Assembly (NCBI GenBank): GCA_958298945.1 | Contig: OY282607.1 | Span: 53,979,020-54,043,019, forward strand | Direction: 5' to 3' | DNA from: Atherix ibis | Taxonomy: Eukaryota > Arthropoda > Insecta > Diptera > Athericidae | DNA: 64,000 nt | Shown: positions 11,406 through 32,010 of the stretch, one piece after another | Layout: each line of letters begins with the position of its first letter | How positions within the stretch are numbered: position 1 is the stretch's first letter | The notes under the pieces: model-generated | Databases searched by the model: none | What the model was told of the DNA's origin: nothing | What the model saw: the letters and a program-made list of their open reading frames with translations, nothing else | Position numbers and translations under genes: made by a program

Positions 11406-13372
11406 TATTTGTCATTTTATGTGGTTAAAGTTTATTCCAAAAGCCGTGTGAAAGTATGTATATTCTTACCGAAATTGGAATCAAAAACCAAAAAACTATA
11501 ATTTGGAGGAAGGTGTAATTCCTACATTAGATTTTATCACAAACTTAAAGTGACTCTTTATTCTCGAGTTATTTTTGCAGTGACAGTGACATTAATAATC
11601 ATTCATTTAATAATAGACAATTACCGAAAATACATATGTAGATCTACTGAATATGTACAATTAAAAACTTTATGATTTTAAATTTCATTTATTTGTTAAA
11701 TATTTAAAAAAAAAATACAAACTCGAACCTTAGTTAATTGATAGTCACCCGACAATAGTAATACCAACAGTTCGTTTTCGTAGATAGTGGGCAATCATCG
11801 AACTACGACTGTAAAATTCCAAAGTAAAAATTTTATTTTAAAATGAATGACAAGTTTTAATAGAAATTCCATGTTAAGAAATTTTTGAAAAAATATTGCG
11901 TGTTTTAGTGAAATTTTTTCCAATTCTACCTCACGTGACGCGACTTCTAAAATAAAAGTTAGTATTTGATGGCGGTAGAGAAATTTATGACAAGTCGGGA
12001 TGTGTTATTGCAGATTGTTCCTCCACTTAGTTGAATATCTTCATAATGTCCTATGTACTGACTGTTATAACTCGAAAAAACCGGGTGAAAGGAGACGGAA
12101 AAGATATTCTCTTTTTCCACGAAATTGGAGCATCCACCAAACATCTCTTGGACGCGGTGAATCTGTTTTAACAAGAAGTATGAGATGCTACAAAAAGTCA
12201 TAATTAAGTTCTTAATCGTATTTAATGAATTTTTTTAAAAATACACCAGGACATATCAGGATAACAGAAATATTCTATTATCTTTCTAGGTTCAATAAAT
12301 TTTCTATTAATTCTCTAGCATATAGAACAAATCTGTCACATTTTCGTATTAAAAATCTTTTCCAAAAAAAAAATATTGCATGAATAAATATTACCAGACA
12401 ATATTTTGTTAATATTTAATAACAAATAACTGAAAAAATTTCCCCCCATTATGCTATTCATCCAACGTTAATTTATTGATGAATTGCAAATTAGGAGTCA
12501 AAAATTTCATATTTCCACTGTACTTAGTGTATTATTTATGGTATTCCTCAGGTGTTCTGTCTTACCTTTGAAAAAGAATTAATTTTTTTTTATGCATCAT
12601 TATACGTATATCATATTGCAAATTATCCCAAAATCTATTTATATTAAATTCAAAACTTTTGATCATACACGTATTTTCATAATAATCAAGTAATCAAAAT
12701 TAAGGAGAATGATGAAGGAAAATATATTTGAATAAATAAAGATGTTTTGAAAAAAAGATAATGATTATCTTTGAATATTGATTTTTTATCTTTTGTATAA
12801 GGATAAATGTATACCATGTCAAATAAATTTCATATCCGTTTTATTTTGATTAACACGTCTACAAAGGATAACAAATAAATGGAAAACATAATCAGCATAG
12901 CCCAGCTTAGTAAATTTATTTCATAAAATAAACTTTAAGTCATCCCTCTTTTTTGAGGTGATTGTAGATTGAAATTATTTATGTTAATTTTCTTATCTAT
13001 CCCTTTGTACTCCTTTAAAAAAAATATCCTCTCATATTTAATATTGTTGGATCTTAAAAGTAAACTCAAAAAAAAAGTTCAAAATAATTATTACCTTTTG
13101 ATATATCTTGAAGATTATTGAGATACTGAGTGGTAAAAAAAATTCTTGTTAGAAAATAATACATTTGCTATTATTTGGTAGGTGTTATCTCCTGTTCATC
13201 AATTTTAGTATTGTCAGTAACACGTGAAAATGTTAGAGTCGGAATTTTTTTGATAATTTTCCACTTCAACTCATTTTTTGTTCAAAAAAATTGAAAATAT
13301 ACTTTTATATAAATAAAATTTTTATGCTGAGGATTTTCCTTTTTTCCCACCTATGAAGAATTGCATCTATCG
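11406..13372. other. AT-rich stretch, no gene supported
   Basis: A locally GC-richer patch at 11,930-12,205 is open on both strands for 67-80 codons but contains no motif I recognise. The rest is homopolymer-rich DNA. Confidence 0.45.
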
Positions 13373-13724
13373 CCCCTTATTCCGAAAGCCCCTGGAGTTT
13401 TAGTCCAAAAATCTGCTCAGATCTACCTCAAAGAATCTATGATTTTTCTGGTCGTAAAAGTGTGTGGATATCTGCGCCTAAAAGTTTCCTTTCCATACAT
13501 TGAAGAAATAAAAAAATATGTGACTGTCGACTCCAACAAAGTTATTTTTTATTCCGAAGATTTTATCTTCCGAAAAATTTGTTGTTTTTATTGCAACAAA
13601 CAATTTGTACTTTGTATTCCAAAAAAGTCGGTGAGTTTGTTGGAAACCAAATGAATTTCTAAAGTCTTCTTCAAAATATTCGTAAAAGATAATTCGAAAA
13701 ATTTTGAGCTTTCGGATTATGGGG
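13373..13724. mobile_element. Candidate MITE with 17-bp terminal inverted repeats
   Basis: The left end CCCCTTATTCCGAAAGC (13,373-13,389) pairs with GCTTTCGGATTATGGGG (13,708-13,724), with two mismatches in 17. The 352-bp interior has no recognisable protein, although one frame stays open for 97 codons. I could not identify a clear target-site duplication, so superfamily is unassigned. Confidence 0.45.
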
Positions 13725-14415
13725 TAATAATAAAATTTAGGATTAATAAATTATGATGGATAAAATTAACTAAATGCATGTATGCGATGAAGATGAACTT
13801 GAAAATGTGTGTACATGACACATCTCTACTATAAATTGATTTTCTTCCATATTATTAATGACAATATTGTCCAAGGATACATTGAAATGTTGAGATCTTT
13901 GAACAAATTGGATCCCTTTTGGTTTCTGCTTAGCCTATGTTGCAGTAGCTCGATTTTATTTTTTTAATTAAAAAAAATGAACTTTAAATAATAACCAATT
14001 ATATGCGTGGTAATGAATTAAACAAATAATTATTGTTAAACTTACAGTAAACTTTCAAAGACTTAGTGATGCAGAAGATGGCAACATTTTTTCTAGAAAC
14101 AAGAAAAAATTTCTGCACTTTCTGTCATATAAGTCTTTGAACAAATCGTCAGAGAATCAGCTTAAACCATTTGACTATCGTAAAACCATGCATAAATTGA
14201 ATTCATATAATTTTACAAATTTATTCAAATAAAATAATTTTTTGATGCAATTAATTTTTCTAATTAAGCAAGGTTTCAAAGTTAGCAAAGCACAGAACCA
14301 ATTCGAAATAGATTCGTAATTAATTTACACAAACTCAAAATTACTATTTATTTGAAATCAGAATCTCTATCAAAATGTTGCAATATGTATATTGTATTTA
14401 TTATATATATATATC
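13725..14415. other. AT-rich stretch ending in an AT microsatellite
   Basis: No gene seen. A short (TA)n run at about 14,402-14,412 directly precedes the poly-T that marks the poly(A) end of the Jockey copy. Confidence 0.5.
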
Positions 14416-17160
14416 TTTTTTTTTATTATTATCTGCAACTACAATTGTATTGTAACAAGTAGATTTACATAACATTTTAATTTACAATCTTGTGCATCAT
14501 GAAGTGGAAGTAAACACCCATAGCCATTTCTCCAACTAATGGAAGTTAGATTCCTCTAGAAAATCTGTACGACATTGTCTCTTAAGTCTCCGATGAGTGT
14601 TTCCGGGGAGGGCACTACACGACAATTTTCTCACAATTGAATCATGATGAAAGGATAAACGGGAGTGAAATTGTTGTAGCGGGAAATGCACAGGTTTAAA
14701 CAAACGGAACATTTAGATCACGATGTATTACGTTGTTACGAACATAAAAGGGAGCATCAACAATTTTACGGAGGATCTTGGATTGTAAGGCCTGGACACG
14801 ATAGTAATTGGAACGTTTCGTTGAACCCCAAAGTTCAATTCCGTATATCCAAATAGGTTTTATAATTGTATTGTAGATTAGAATTTTACTTTTGATTGTT
14901 AGTTTCGAGTGTTTGTCCAGTAGTCTAAGAAGTTGTAGGTAACGTCTGTTAGCTTCAACTCTTTTTAGTCTAGTATGTGGGTTCCATGTTAATCTCTTGT
15001 CCACGTAAAGCCCCAAATAACGTACTTTATCATATTGTGGAATGATATTGCTATTAAGGTATAAAGAAGTAGGTTTTCCTTGACAAAGTGTGAAAGTAAT
15101 GCGAGCACTATTCTGTTCATTTACCCTCACTCTCCATCTCTTAAACCAGGACTGAAGGTTGTGGATAAGGGATTCTAAATTGTTGGGAGCTATGTCCGGA
15201 TTTGTATGGGTAGCAAGTATGACCGTATCGTCTGGATCAGATGGGATATCATGGGTATAAATATTTGTGGGACTCCGGGTAGAATAGGATATATTTCCGA
15301 GGATTCTGAGTTAATTACAACTTGAAAATGACGTTGAGAGAGAGATGTGAATATATGATAAGGTAGTATGTTGAAGGAACAAAGCTCCTGAGTTTCCAGA
15401 GGAGTCCAGGATGCCACACACGATCAAAAGCCTGGGAGATATCTAAAAATACTCCTGGGTAATACTCTTTACTCTCAAGAGAGGATGCAATGTGATCAAA
15501 AATGCGATGGGATTGCTGGATAGTGGAGTGTTCAGATCAGAAGCCAAATTGGTGATCAGGAATAATTTTTTCATTAACTAGGACTGGGTAGAGTCGTTTT
15601 AATATTGTAGTTTTCAAATATCTTACCAAGGATTGGTAAGAGGCTGATAGGTCAATAGGAGGAAGGAGAATTAATGGGTTTATTTGATTTAGGAATCATT
15701 TCAATGACAGTAAATTTCCAGAGTAAGGGAAAATAGGTTGTGCGCAGGATACTATTAAAAATGTATGTAATTAAAAGTAAAGCTTTTCGGGAAATTTGCT
15801 TCAGAATAGGAGCTGTTATTAGATCATAACTAGGAGCTTTTTTATTGGGAAGGCGCAGAATAGTAGTTTTAATTTCCGAAGGCTTCAAATTTTTGGGAGA
15901 AAGACTCATAGTTCTTCAATAATTTTGTTAGTATGCGATTTGTCTTATCTATCATCATGAGGAGCAAAAGTATTTACCAAATGTTTAGCAAATACTTCAG
16001 CTTTTTCTTTGTATATTTTTGCCCAGTTACCGTCATTTTGTTTCAGTGGTTGCCATGTTCTTTTGTACGAGAGTATTCGTCTAGTGGCTTGCCATAAATA
16101 ACTATTGTCACTAAGCGATCTTGTGTAAATTTCATGCCGTTCATCATAGTGCTTTTTAATTTCTATATTCAGTTGACGTTGTAGTCGGTTAAGTTTCTGT
16201 TTGTAGCTAGGCATTCGTAAGCGTTGCCATTGCGTACTCATTTTTCTTTTTTCGTTAATTAATGTACTTATTTTAGTTGGTAAATTTTGTTAATGTGGTT
16301 GTGTCGTATTGTAAGAGATGTGAGCGAATGTAACTGCATATTGTATATATATAGTGAGGTAATTTACAGCATCATTAATGTCGTTTGCTGTTTTTAACGT
16401 TCGTTTTAAGTCAATCTATTGGTCTAATTTGTATCTAAATATGTTCCAGTCTATTTTTCCATTTATTGGCCTAGGATAGAGTTTTTAAGATTGGCTTAGA
16501 ATTAAGGGTAAGGAGAAAAGGACTATGATCAGAGTTTAAACCGGAAATAGTTTCAATACTGGAATTCATGGTGATTGAAGGAGTTCTAATGAAGTAATCG
16601 AGGATATCAGATCGTTTTTAACTAGACGTTGGCCATTATGTTGGATTTAGAAGGGAAATTATTTGATATGATGTATGCGATAGAGTTTCCGGAAGATTCT
16701 TTCCTCGAGGGTTAGCAACGCGGCAACCTCACTGAGGGTTTTTAGCATTGTAATCACCGTCCGCAAGGAACGAGGCTCCAAGTGAGTGTAAGACGGATAA
16801 AAAGTCGGAACCAGTTATGGTTTTGTTGGAAGGACAGTATACAGATGCTACATTAAGATTAAATAAGGAGGTATCAATAGTAACAACTGTGGATTGCAGG
16901 GATTCGGAGGAGAAATTGAAGTGAATGTTATGTTTAATGGATTTTCTTATATTGACACCATGCGCCGTATTGTCAAGGTGATCAGTTCTGTAAGTTTCGT
17001 AGTCTCGTATCGTAAAGTATGACCTGTATGTAAAGTGCATCTCAGTTAATAGAGCAATGTCAATACGTCTATCATGTAGAAAAATGCCCAGTTCTTGTCG
17101 ATGGGGGTTCAATCCATTTGCGTTCCATAAAAGGATGGGAGTGGGAATTTTGGGTGCACG
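14416..17160 (-). pseudogene. Jockey-clade non-LTR retrotransposon relic (endonuclease plus RT)
   Basis: A poly-T run at 14,416-14,424 is the 3' poly(A) tail on the minus strand. Going 5' to 3' on that strand the fragments give the apurinic-type endonuclease start (ILLWNANGLNPHRQELGIF near 17,140), DIALLTEMHF and LADGDYNAKN (the GDFNAK motif). Then come the linker (RRILSYKRTWQPLK), RT motifs (KKAPSYDLIT, MIPKSNKPINSPSSYRP) and the C-terminal HRDLNVPFV end. The palm segment carrying YADD has a small deletion leaving DPDDTVIL. Several frameshifts make it dead. ORF1 is absent. Its 5' end lies about 550 bases upstream of the Arf6 start codon. Confidence 0.88.
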
Positions 17161-17676
17161 ATTTATTATATTAAACACATTATATTCAATGATTTTCAGT
17201 GGTAAAAAATATAATATAATATTTAGGGAAATAATATAAATACTATTCAATTGAATGAATGCAGTCGATTTATTCGCAATTGCTTTCGAATATATTTCGC
17301 AATTGAAATGGACCTGCGAATAGTGACAGTTTTTATATTATCTATATTTGTACAAGTACATATTTTCTGTACTTTTTTCTTATTTAAATATTTTCTTCTT
17401 ATGTATGTAAATTTTTGCCTCAACTGTTTGACTATTTTTTCCATCTTAGTCTTCCAATAATCTAAGATTTGGACAAACTCACTTGCTGTCATTCTTACTT
17501 TATTCGTTTCTCCGTCACGCCTCAGTTGACATTTCATTGACATTTCTAAAAATAATTATGAAATAAATTCGATTTTATTTACATTTTAGTTTTTTATCAA
17601 TAAATTAATCATTTTAATATATAAATTTTATTTTATAATAATAATTTTTAATTAAAGAAAATTCATTATTTTTCAG
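17161..17676. promoter_or_regulatory. Upstream region of Arf6, possible 5' UTR intron
   Basis: This interval lies between the dead Jockey copy and Arf6 and should contain promoter or 5' UTR-intron sequence. No TATA box or initiator can be fixed by eye. A minus-strand frame starts with ATG at 17,543 and contains an excellent donor (AAA|GTAAGA) after 15 codons, so a divergent gene start is conceivable but unproven. Confidence 0.3.
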
Positions 17677-17706
17677 TGGCCCCTTTTTTGGGGTATAAAG
17701 TCCGAT
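17677..17706 (+). promoter_or_regulatory. Arf6 5' UTR segment after a splice acceptor
   Basis: A strong acceptor (ATTATTTTTCAG) ends at 17,676 and is followed by 30 bases up to the ATG, including a small hairpin CCCCTTTTTTGGGG. The acceptor suggests that the start codon lies in the second transcribed exon, with a non-coding first exon further upstream that I cannot locate. Confidence 0.45.
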
Positions 17707-25417
<7,711 letters not shown>

Positions 25418-26546
25418 GAATAAATTTTGTAAATTTCCGCATAATAAATAAAACTATAACAAATTTAAAATTAAAATAATAAAATGATAACGGAAATTTA
25501 TTAATTAAAATAAAAATTATAATAATAATAATAATAATAATAGTTAAGAATTATTATTATAAATAAATAATTAATTAAATAATATTAACAAACAAAATAA
25601 TAAATATATAAATACAAATCAACTAAAAAGAAAACATTGCCAAAAAAAAGAAATTCTTGAATGAAGAGAGAAACAGCAACAAAACAATGAGATCAATAAC
25701 ATGAGCATGAAGAGCGTCAGCAGCAGCAGAATTCATAGCAGTTGGTCAGAAGCAATAGCAGCAAAATTGTAGGCGATTTGAAAGAAATTAATTATAAAAT
25801 TAATAATTATTATTTTTTTAAAGAATACGATCAAAAAATTGTTTTTTATACAATAAAATGAATTAATTGAAAAATTTACAACTGAATAATAAATTAAATT
25901 GAATCCGGGAAATAAAGAAAAAGAGAAAAGCAGTAAAATTCGTTTCAAATAATAACACGAGAGAGCGGTAGAAGAGTTAGAGTGAGAACAGATTAAATGT
26001 GACCATTAATTAGAAAACTAAGAATTTCAGGGAAAATAATAACTACCTAGAAAATAGAAAAGAAATGTTTTGTTTTTTATTCCGATCGCTCTCTGTACAT
26101 TGCCAGATTGTGATTTTACCTCAAATAATATGTTAATCATAATTATAATATTTGAAGAAGAAAAGAAGTTGAAATTGGAAATAATTTACAATATTGCATT
26201 AGAGTTTATATAATAAATATTAAGAAAGTGTTGTATTATGACCAAAAGAACAATAAAAATTTCAAAAAGAAAATAATTTCATATATGAATAATATATACT
26301 TAGCAAAAAATAAAATAAAAACAAAGCACATAAAAAATTAATTGCATAAAAGTAAAAATCTATCTAATATTAACTGGTAGTAATTAGAATAATACAATAG
26401 ATAAAGTGTATAAATTACATAAATTTTTTTATAGACATGCATATAATATATATAAAACATTTATAGAAAAAAAAGTAATATTTAAATTTATAATTAATTT
26501 TTTAATTAAATAATACACGAAAGAGAAAATTATGAAAAGTTGAAGA

Positions 26547-26647
26547 TTTATTTTATTGTAAAAATATTACATTTACCTTTCAAGCATAATTAATTAAAAT
26601 AATTATAAAAATAATAATTGAAAGTTATACTTTTACAATAAAATAAA
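26547..26647. repeat. Imperfect hairpin with 17-bp perfect outer arms
   Basis: TTTATTTTATTGTAAAA at 26,547-26,563 is the exact inverse of 26,631-26,647. An inner CTTTCAA/TTGAAAG pair extends the fold. It could form an RNA hairpin if this region is transcribed, but the AT-rich context makes chance pairing likelier than usual. Confidence 0.5.
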
Positions 26648-27394
26648 ACGAAATGCCTAAAAATTATCATTCAAAAAGATTAAAAAAATTTACGTTTGCT
26701 TTTTAAATAAGTATCTTATACATATTAATTTATGCATATGATAAAAAAATGGTTAAAGTAAAAATAAAATAGAAAAACTAGAAAAATTAGATTTAATAGC
26801 AACATTTTCAAAGGCTGAATCAAAATTTACAGGAAGAAAAAAGAGTCAGAACATATTCAGAGAATATCTTACAAATTGTATTCCACTCACTCTTCTACAC
26901 TTCGTTCGCCCATTTCTCATCAATTCATACTTTTGTCTTTTACTCTCTTTATTTTTAATGGTCAATTATTTAAAAAAAATAGTATGCAAAATGAAGAAAA
27001 ATAACCTAATTAGTTGGCATAATAATAATTATTATTAAATGAAAGATTTTGAAAACTATAAAAAAAAAAACAAATTTAGAAAAAGAAAAAAGCACAAAAT
27101 GTTTTTTTTAAAAAAAAGAAACCAATTTTAATGAGATATGATAAAAGAAAACACTTGAAATATTTGAAAAAGGAAAAATGAGATAAAAAATATACAACAA
27201 AAAAGAAGAAAATAATTATTATTTGCTACGCCATGTTATAAACATACACAACAATCATATATATGCTTCAAATTTGTGCATATGTGAATTCAAATATACT
27301 CTACTATGTGTGTATGAAATTTATCACCTGTCAAAAATATAAATATTTGCATATGTACATAAATACAAATACACATATATAAACATTGTCACTA

Positions 27395-27429
27395 TAATAA
27401 TAATAATAATTATTATTATTATTATTATT
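27395..27429. repeat. (AAT)n/(ATT)n palindromic microsatellite
   Basis: Runs of ATA repeats switch to ATT repeats at the centre, giving a self-complementary microsatellite. Confidence 0.85.
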
Positions 27430-29000
27430 GATAATTAGTTTTTTTTGTGTTATTTGTCTTTATTAAATGAATAAAATCGAGATCATAGTAGGAACTTAAA
27501 AATAATCATGAATACAAAATTTAAAAAAAAATAAGATTACTTAAAGAAATTAGAACAATTTGCAAAAGAACTAAAAAGACAAAACACTATTTTTTTTCTA
27601 TTTTTAAACGAAAGAGAAAAAATTGTTAATTTTTAAATTTGACTATTCCTAATTTTCTGTTTTTAATGCATTTTAATTTATTCTATTTTATATTATTACT
27701 AATTACAGTAATATTATTACTGTTTATTTAAAAAAAATACCAATAATTACCTGAATTGAAATGATACGTTCCAAATTTTTTTCAATGAAAAAATAACGAA
27801 AAAGAAAAAAATTTTTTTTATTTTAAATTAATTTTTATTATTTAAAAATTGTATGCAATTTGTATTTCCTGTTGCATTTATTTGGCTTATAATAATAAAA
27901 ATAAATTTAAGAGCTTAAGAGCAAAAAAAAATTAATAAAAGAAAAACGATCAAGTGTTCAAGTGTATAGGAAATTGTTCCTTTAAGGATAAAAATAAGAC
28001 TATACGTACATACATAAATACATTCTAGTAATTAGTTTAATTTTATACAAACTTATAATTTCTTTGTTTTTATTATTTATTTTAAATTTTATTATATTTT
28101 TGTTTTTCTTTTTATTTACATATGAAGTTTTATAATAAAAACTAAAAATATTTAATTAGTTTCAATTAAAATTTATTACAATAAAATAGGATGTGAAATT
28201 TTCATTATATATTAATTTTTCTTTTAGTTTATTTTATTTGAATTTTTATTAATATTCTTATTTATTGTTATTTATTCCTGTTGTTATCATTATAATTATA
28301 ATATTATAATAGCTATTATTATTTTTATTATTATTACTATCATTATTATTATTATCTTTTTGGCTTATTTTTTTTTTTTGCTTTATTTTAATACATGGAC
28401 GAGAATTACCACTGAGACTAGCCGCTAAATTTATTGCGTTTTATTTGCATTTTTCAAAAAATAACTTAGCAATTATTAAACAGTAAATTTGTCAGGATGT
28501 ACAAATTTCGATCGTGAACTTTTCGAGAACAGTTGTTCTTCCAGAGATAAGGATTTTAAAAAATTAAAAATTAAAAAAAAAGAAATATTATTTTCTTGCA
28601 ACTCTTATGATTAAATTGAATATAAACATTTCCGTCAATATAGGACAATATTGGCATTTCTCATTCACAATTAATGTATTTTTTTTAGTTTCAAATAAAT
28701 AAGGCCTTTTTAATTTTCCTAATAACAAAGAATATAAAAATTTACAATTCCATTTGAATCTAGAATGTTTTTTTTTATGTTGTTGAAATATTAATTTTAA
28801 TATATAAGAATTAAAACTACATTGGAAATACTAAAGAAGAATAAAAATTAATGTAATATGTGTTTGCTTATCGTTTGTTTGGGGTATGACCTAATTACAT
28901 AAAACTATAATTGAAAAAATACATATAAAATTATAAATGATAAAAAAAAGAATAGGAAATAATAAATAATTAAATTTATATCATAACACCGAAAAATATA

Positions 29001-29073
29001 GTAATAATAATAATAATAACAACAATAATAATAACGATAATAACAATAATAATAATAATGATAATGATAATAA
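29001..29073. repeat. Interrupted (AAT)n microsatellite
   Basis: About 24 trinucleotide units, mostly AAT with AAC and GAT variants. Confidence 0.85.
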
Positions 29074-29904
29074 ATTAAAAGAAGTAATATATTAATAAGA
29101 ATATAATTAAAATTAAAAGTAAAAAATAAATATGAAGAAAAAAATATTTAACACACTAACTAAATTAAAATTGCATATTACTTTTTAAGAAATTATGTAT
29201 GACAACACAAAATATACAACATAATATACATAAACACAAACATTATACACATTAATATATACACTTATACACAGAAAAAAAGATAAAATTTGTAATATAA
29301 ATAAAATTATTTGCCTTAATCAAAAGTAATAAGTTATTTAATAATGAAACGGATAGAGAGAGAAAGAAAAATATAGAGAACAAATGTTTAAGAACAGAAA
29401 AAATTGGAAAAAATCTAACAAGAAAAATGTAATAGAATAAAATAGTAATTAAATAATTATTATTAATATTATTAAATAAGGAATAGAAAAAAATATGATA
29501 CTTGATATAAATATAAAAATAATGAAACAAAAATAAACACACAATAAAAGAGAAAATAAATAAAATAAAATGTTAATTAAATAAAAATAGAAAATATGAA
29601 AGCCGTAAAAAAATGCGAATGGAATATGGAAATTTATAATGTATTGTAGAAGTGTATTTTGAGAGTGAACAGGAAGGATTTCAATGAAAACGAAAAATTT
29701 ATGGACGAATAAAATGGCAACAAAAACAAACAAAAATTACAAAATTAAGAAAAACAATTAATAACATTTTATTGATTATTTATTTGGTCTGGTTGTGGAG
29801 AGATTTTAAGAACTATTACGGTTTGGAAACATTCGAAAATAAGATTCACTTGAATGCAATTTCAGCGTTCCCTTACAATTTTTGAAACGATTTCGTAATA
29901 ATTT

Positions 29905-30840
29905 ATTTTAGATTTCGACATTTGCGTCAATTTGGACTTGGTAGTTGTTAACATTTGTGCAATTAATTAAACATGGATGCACAATTTGCCTTGAACGGTC
30001 TCGACGTTCGGACATGTTTTCTAATTTCTCTTGTACTTCTAATAGTATGACTCTGCGTAACTTTTTTTTTCGTCTTCTCACATCGGTTTTTGTGAGACCG
30101 TGGGGAAGAATTACACCCTTTCTGTTGGCCAATTAGGGAGGCTTACGTTGAATTTCTTTATTAAAAACATCAAGTTGCGAACAGTAACGATCAGCATCGA
30201 CCGTATAATATTCTTTCAGCAACTCAAAGTGGACAATACCCCTCCAATCCCACCAACAACACAACATAACTTTCTTTTGATGCACACCAGCTTTGGATTT
30301 GGTCGGTGGTGTCTCCCCTTTGTAAACATATGCCCTTTTTCTTACAACATATTTATAAACTATCCACTTTTCATCACAAGTCACCAAGCGGTCCAAAAAC
30401 AGTTCCCTTTTGTGACGAGCAAGATTTCAATAACATACTGAAATTCGATCCATTAAATTTTTTGTCGCTTAATTCGTGTTACACCCAAACAGAGAGTTTG
30501 AACGCAAAACCAAGCCTTTTAATGTGCTCTAAAGCAGTAGTCTGATGAATTGCAACCTTTTAAATTTAACATGGGAGTTGTCCTGATCATACTGCGTAGC
30601 ACTTCGTCATTGACATCTGATGGCCTTCCTGATCTGGGTTCATCTTTCAAAGAAAAATCACCCGAACAAAATTTCGCAAACCATCTCTGGTATGTTCGAG
30701 CTGTTACTGCGTCTTTTCCAAACATGCCACACAAGTTTTTTTTGCCTCCATCACCTTGTTCCCTTTTTGGAACTCATACAACATACAATATCTTAAGTGC
30801 ATTTTTTCTTCACACATGTTGACTATTTTACAAGTTCAAA
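29905..30840 (-). pseudogene. mariner transposase relic, frameshifted
   Basis: Minus-strand fragments give the N-terminal domain (LRYCMLYEFQKGNK, then ARTYQRWFAKFCSGDFSLKD and PRSGRPSDVNDE), a first catalytic Asp block (LVTCDEKWIVY), a palm segment (VMLCCWWDWRGIVHFELL) and LANRKGVILPH, which should run into HDNARPH but is frameshifted. The last third with the third Asp is not seen. At least three frame changes occur. Terminal repeats could not be assigned. It lies just beyond the gene-free stretch that follows Arf6. Confidence 0.8.
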
Positions 30841-31430
30841 AATACTGACAAAAATACGAAAAAATGTGTATAAACCATCAATCATACAGTAATCTAACGG
30901 TTTAAATCGATTTTAGTCCAATCAGAATTCTCGCTAAGAATCGACAACGCATACAAATGCAAGTGTTCAAAAACGACAGAACTTTCCCTTACACCCAATA
31001 GTACAGAGAAAAAACGCCAACACTGCGGCATCTATTAACAATTATCCCATGTCCACATCTATAAACAACTTTTCTCCACTGTCCACTGAAGTGCGTGAAT
31101 GGCCTCGTTTCATCATTATTTCTGCTAATGAATCTAGCAAGAAAAACTACAATTGCACTGCTTACGCTTTAGAAAGAATTAGCAGTAATATTTTCAAAGT
31201 TAACGATTATCTAAATGGTGAGCTTTTACTCACAACGAAATTCCTGCTGCTACTAAAAACCTTCTGCAATTGAAATAGACAAAACTTCGTTCCACTTATC
31301 CTTTCACCCAACTCAATCATGTGAAAGGCATTGTTTTTTTATACTGAAATCGTCTCAAGTATGTGCCACTACAATGTTATTGAGGCTAGAAAACTAATGT
31401 CTAATAGAGATGGCGTTGTATCTTTTACAG

Positions 31431-32010
31431 TCGATGTCAAACCGCTGGCCCCCGATGTGTTTTTTCGTGGCCCAGAAAGTATCGGTTTTAAAAGACAAAT
31501 AGGAGTAGTAGGAACTTCCTATTTAGGTGAAAAATACCCGGAAATTAAAAAGATTGCTGCACAAATTATATGCGTTGTCAGAAGTACGTATTTATGTGAG
31601 CAATTTTTTTCATGCGTGAGTTTAAATAAAACGGCTTACAGATTAAGAGTCACTCATAAACATCTATCTACCATAATAAAAATTGTTTGGTTTCAGTCTT
31701 TAAATTCATATATTGAAAAGCTAATAGAAGAAAGAAAGCGCTGGCAAGTTTCCGGTAAAAACAATTAATTAAAACATGTGCATTACATAAAACAATTGTT
31801 TAATTAAAAGCAATACTATTGTATATCAATTATATATTGTTGAGTTGAATTTACTGATGGTGTTTTAAAATTTCCTTATTTATATTTTTGCATTCTCACT
31901 TCCAAATATAATTTTTAGACATTATTGAAATGTGATGTGGCACGCGGGAATCTTACCAGTAACATTAAATGGCCCATTGTTTAAATATATTTGACGCGCC
32001 TGTTTTACAG
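31431..32010 (+). mobile_element. hAT (ZBED-like) deletion derivative, 8-bp target duplication
   Basis: The I-element frame breaks at 31,430 and resumes at 32,011. The interruption is flanked by the 8-base direct repeat TTTTACAG (31,423-31,430 and 32,003-32,010), the duplication length of hAT elements. The insert encodes a hAT C-terminal dimerisation region (KYPEIKKIAAQII, then STYLCEQFFSCVSLNK and THKHLSTIIKI) ending at 31,765. The right end reads CAGGCGCGTC on the minus strand. The left end lacks the expected CAG and starts TCGATGTCAAA. The catalytic core is gone. Confidence 0.75.

Larger units (their letters stand above)
25418..29800 (+). other. 4.3 kb gene-free AT-rich stretch, possible long Arf6 3' UTR
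   Basis: Composition is overwhelmingly A and T, with AATAAA polyadenylation-type hexamers as early as 25,419 and 25,443 and many later. No transposon is visible, unlike every other stretch of comparable length here, and long A-rich runs dominate on the plus strand. That absence would fit selection on a transcribed 3' UTR, but a low-complexity spacer is equally possible. Confidence 0.4.

Noticed and set aside
11930..12205. Open frames on both strands in a GC-richer patch
   Set aside because: Considered a zinc-finger or THAP-like exon because of scattered Cys and His, but spacing fits no motif and stops occur in the candidate frame.
13361..13654. 97-codon plus-strand frame
   Set aside because: It lacks an ATG start, sits inside a TIR-bounded non-coding element and shows no domain.
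17251..17543. 98-codon minus-strand ORF as a full gene
   Set aside because: After the first 15-30 codons composition is AT-driven and there is no motif; only the possible first exon is kept, as a finding.
29252..29733. Hydrophobic minus-strand frames of 94-96 codons
   Set aside because: Phe/Ile/Tyr-only composition is what AT-rich low-complexity DNA gives by chance; no membrane protein family is indicated.
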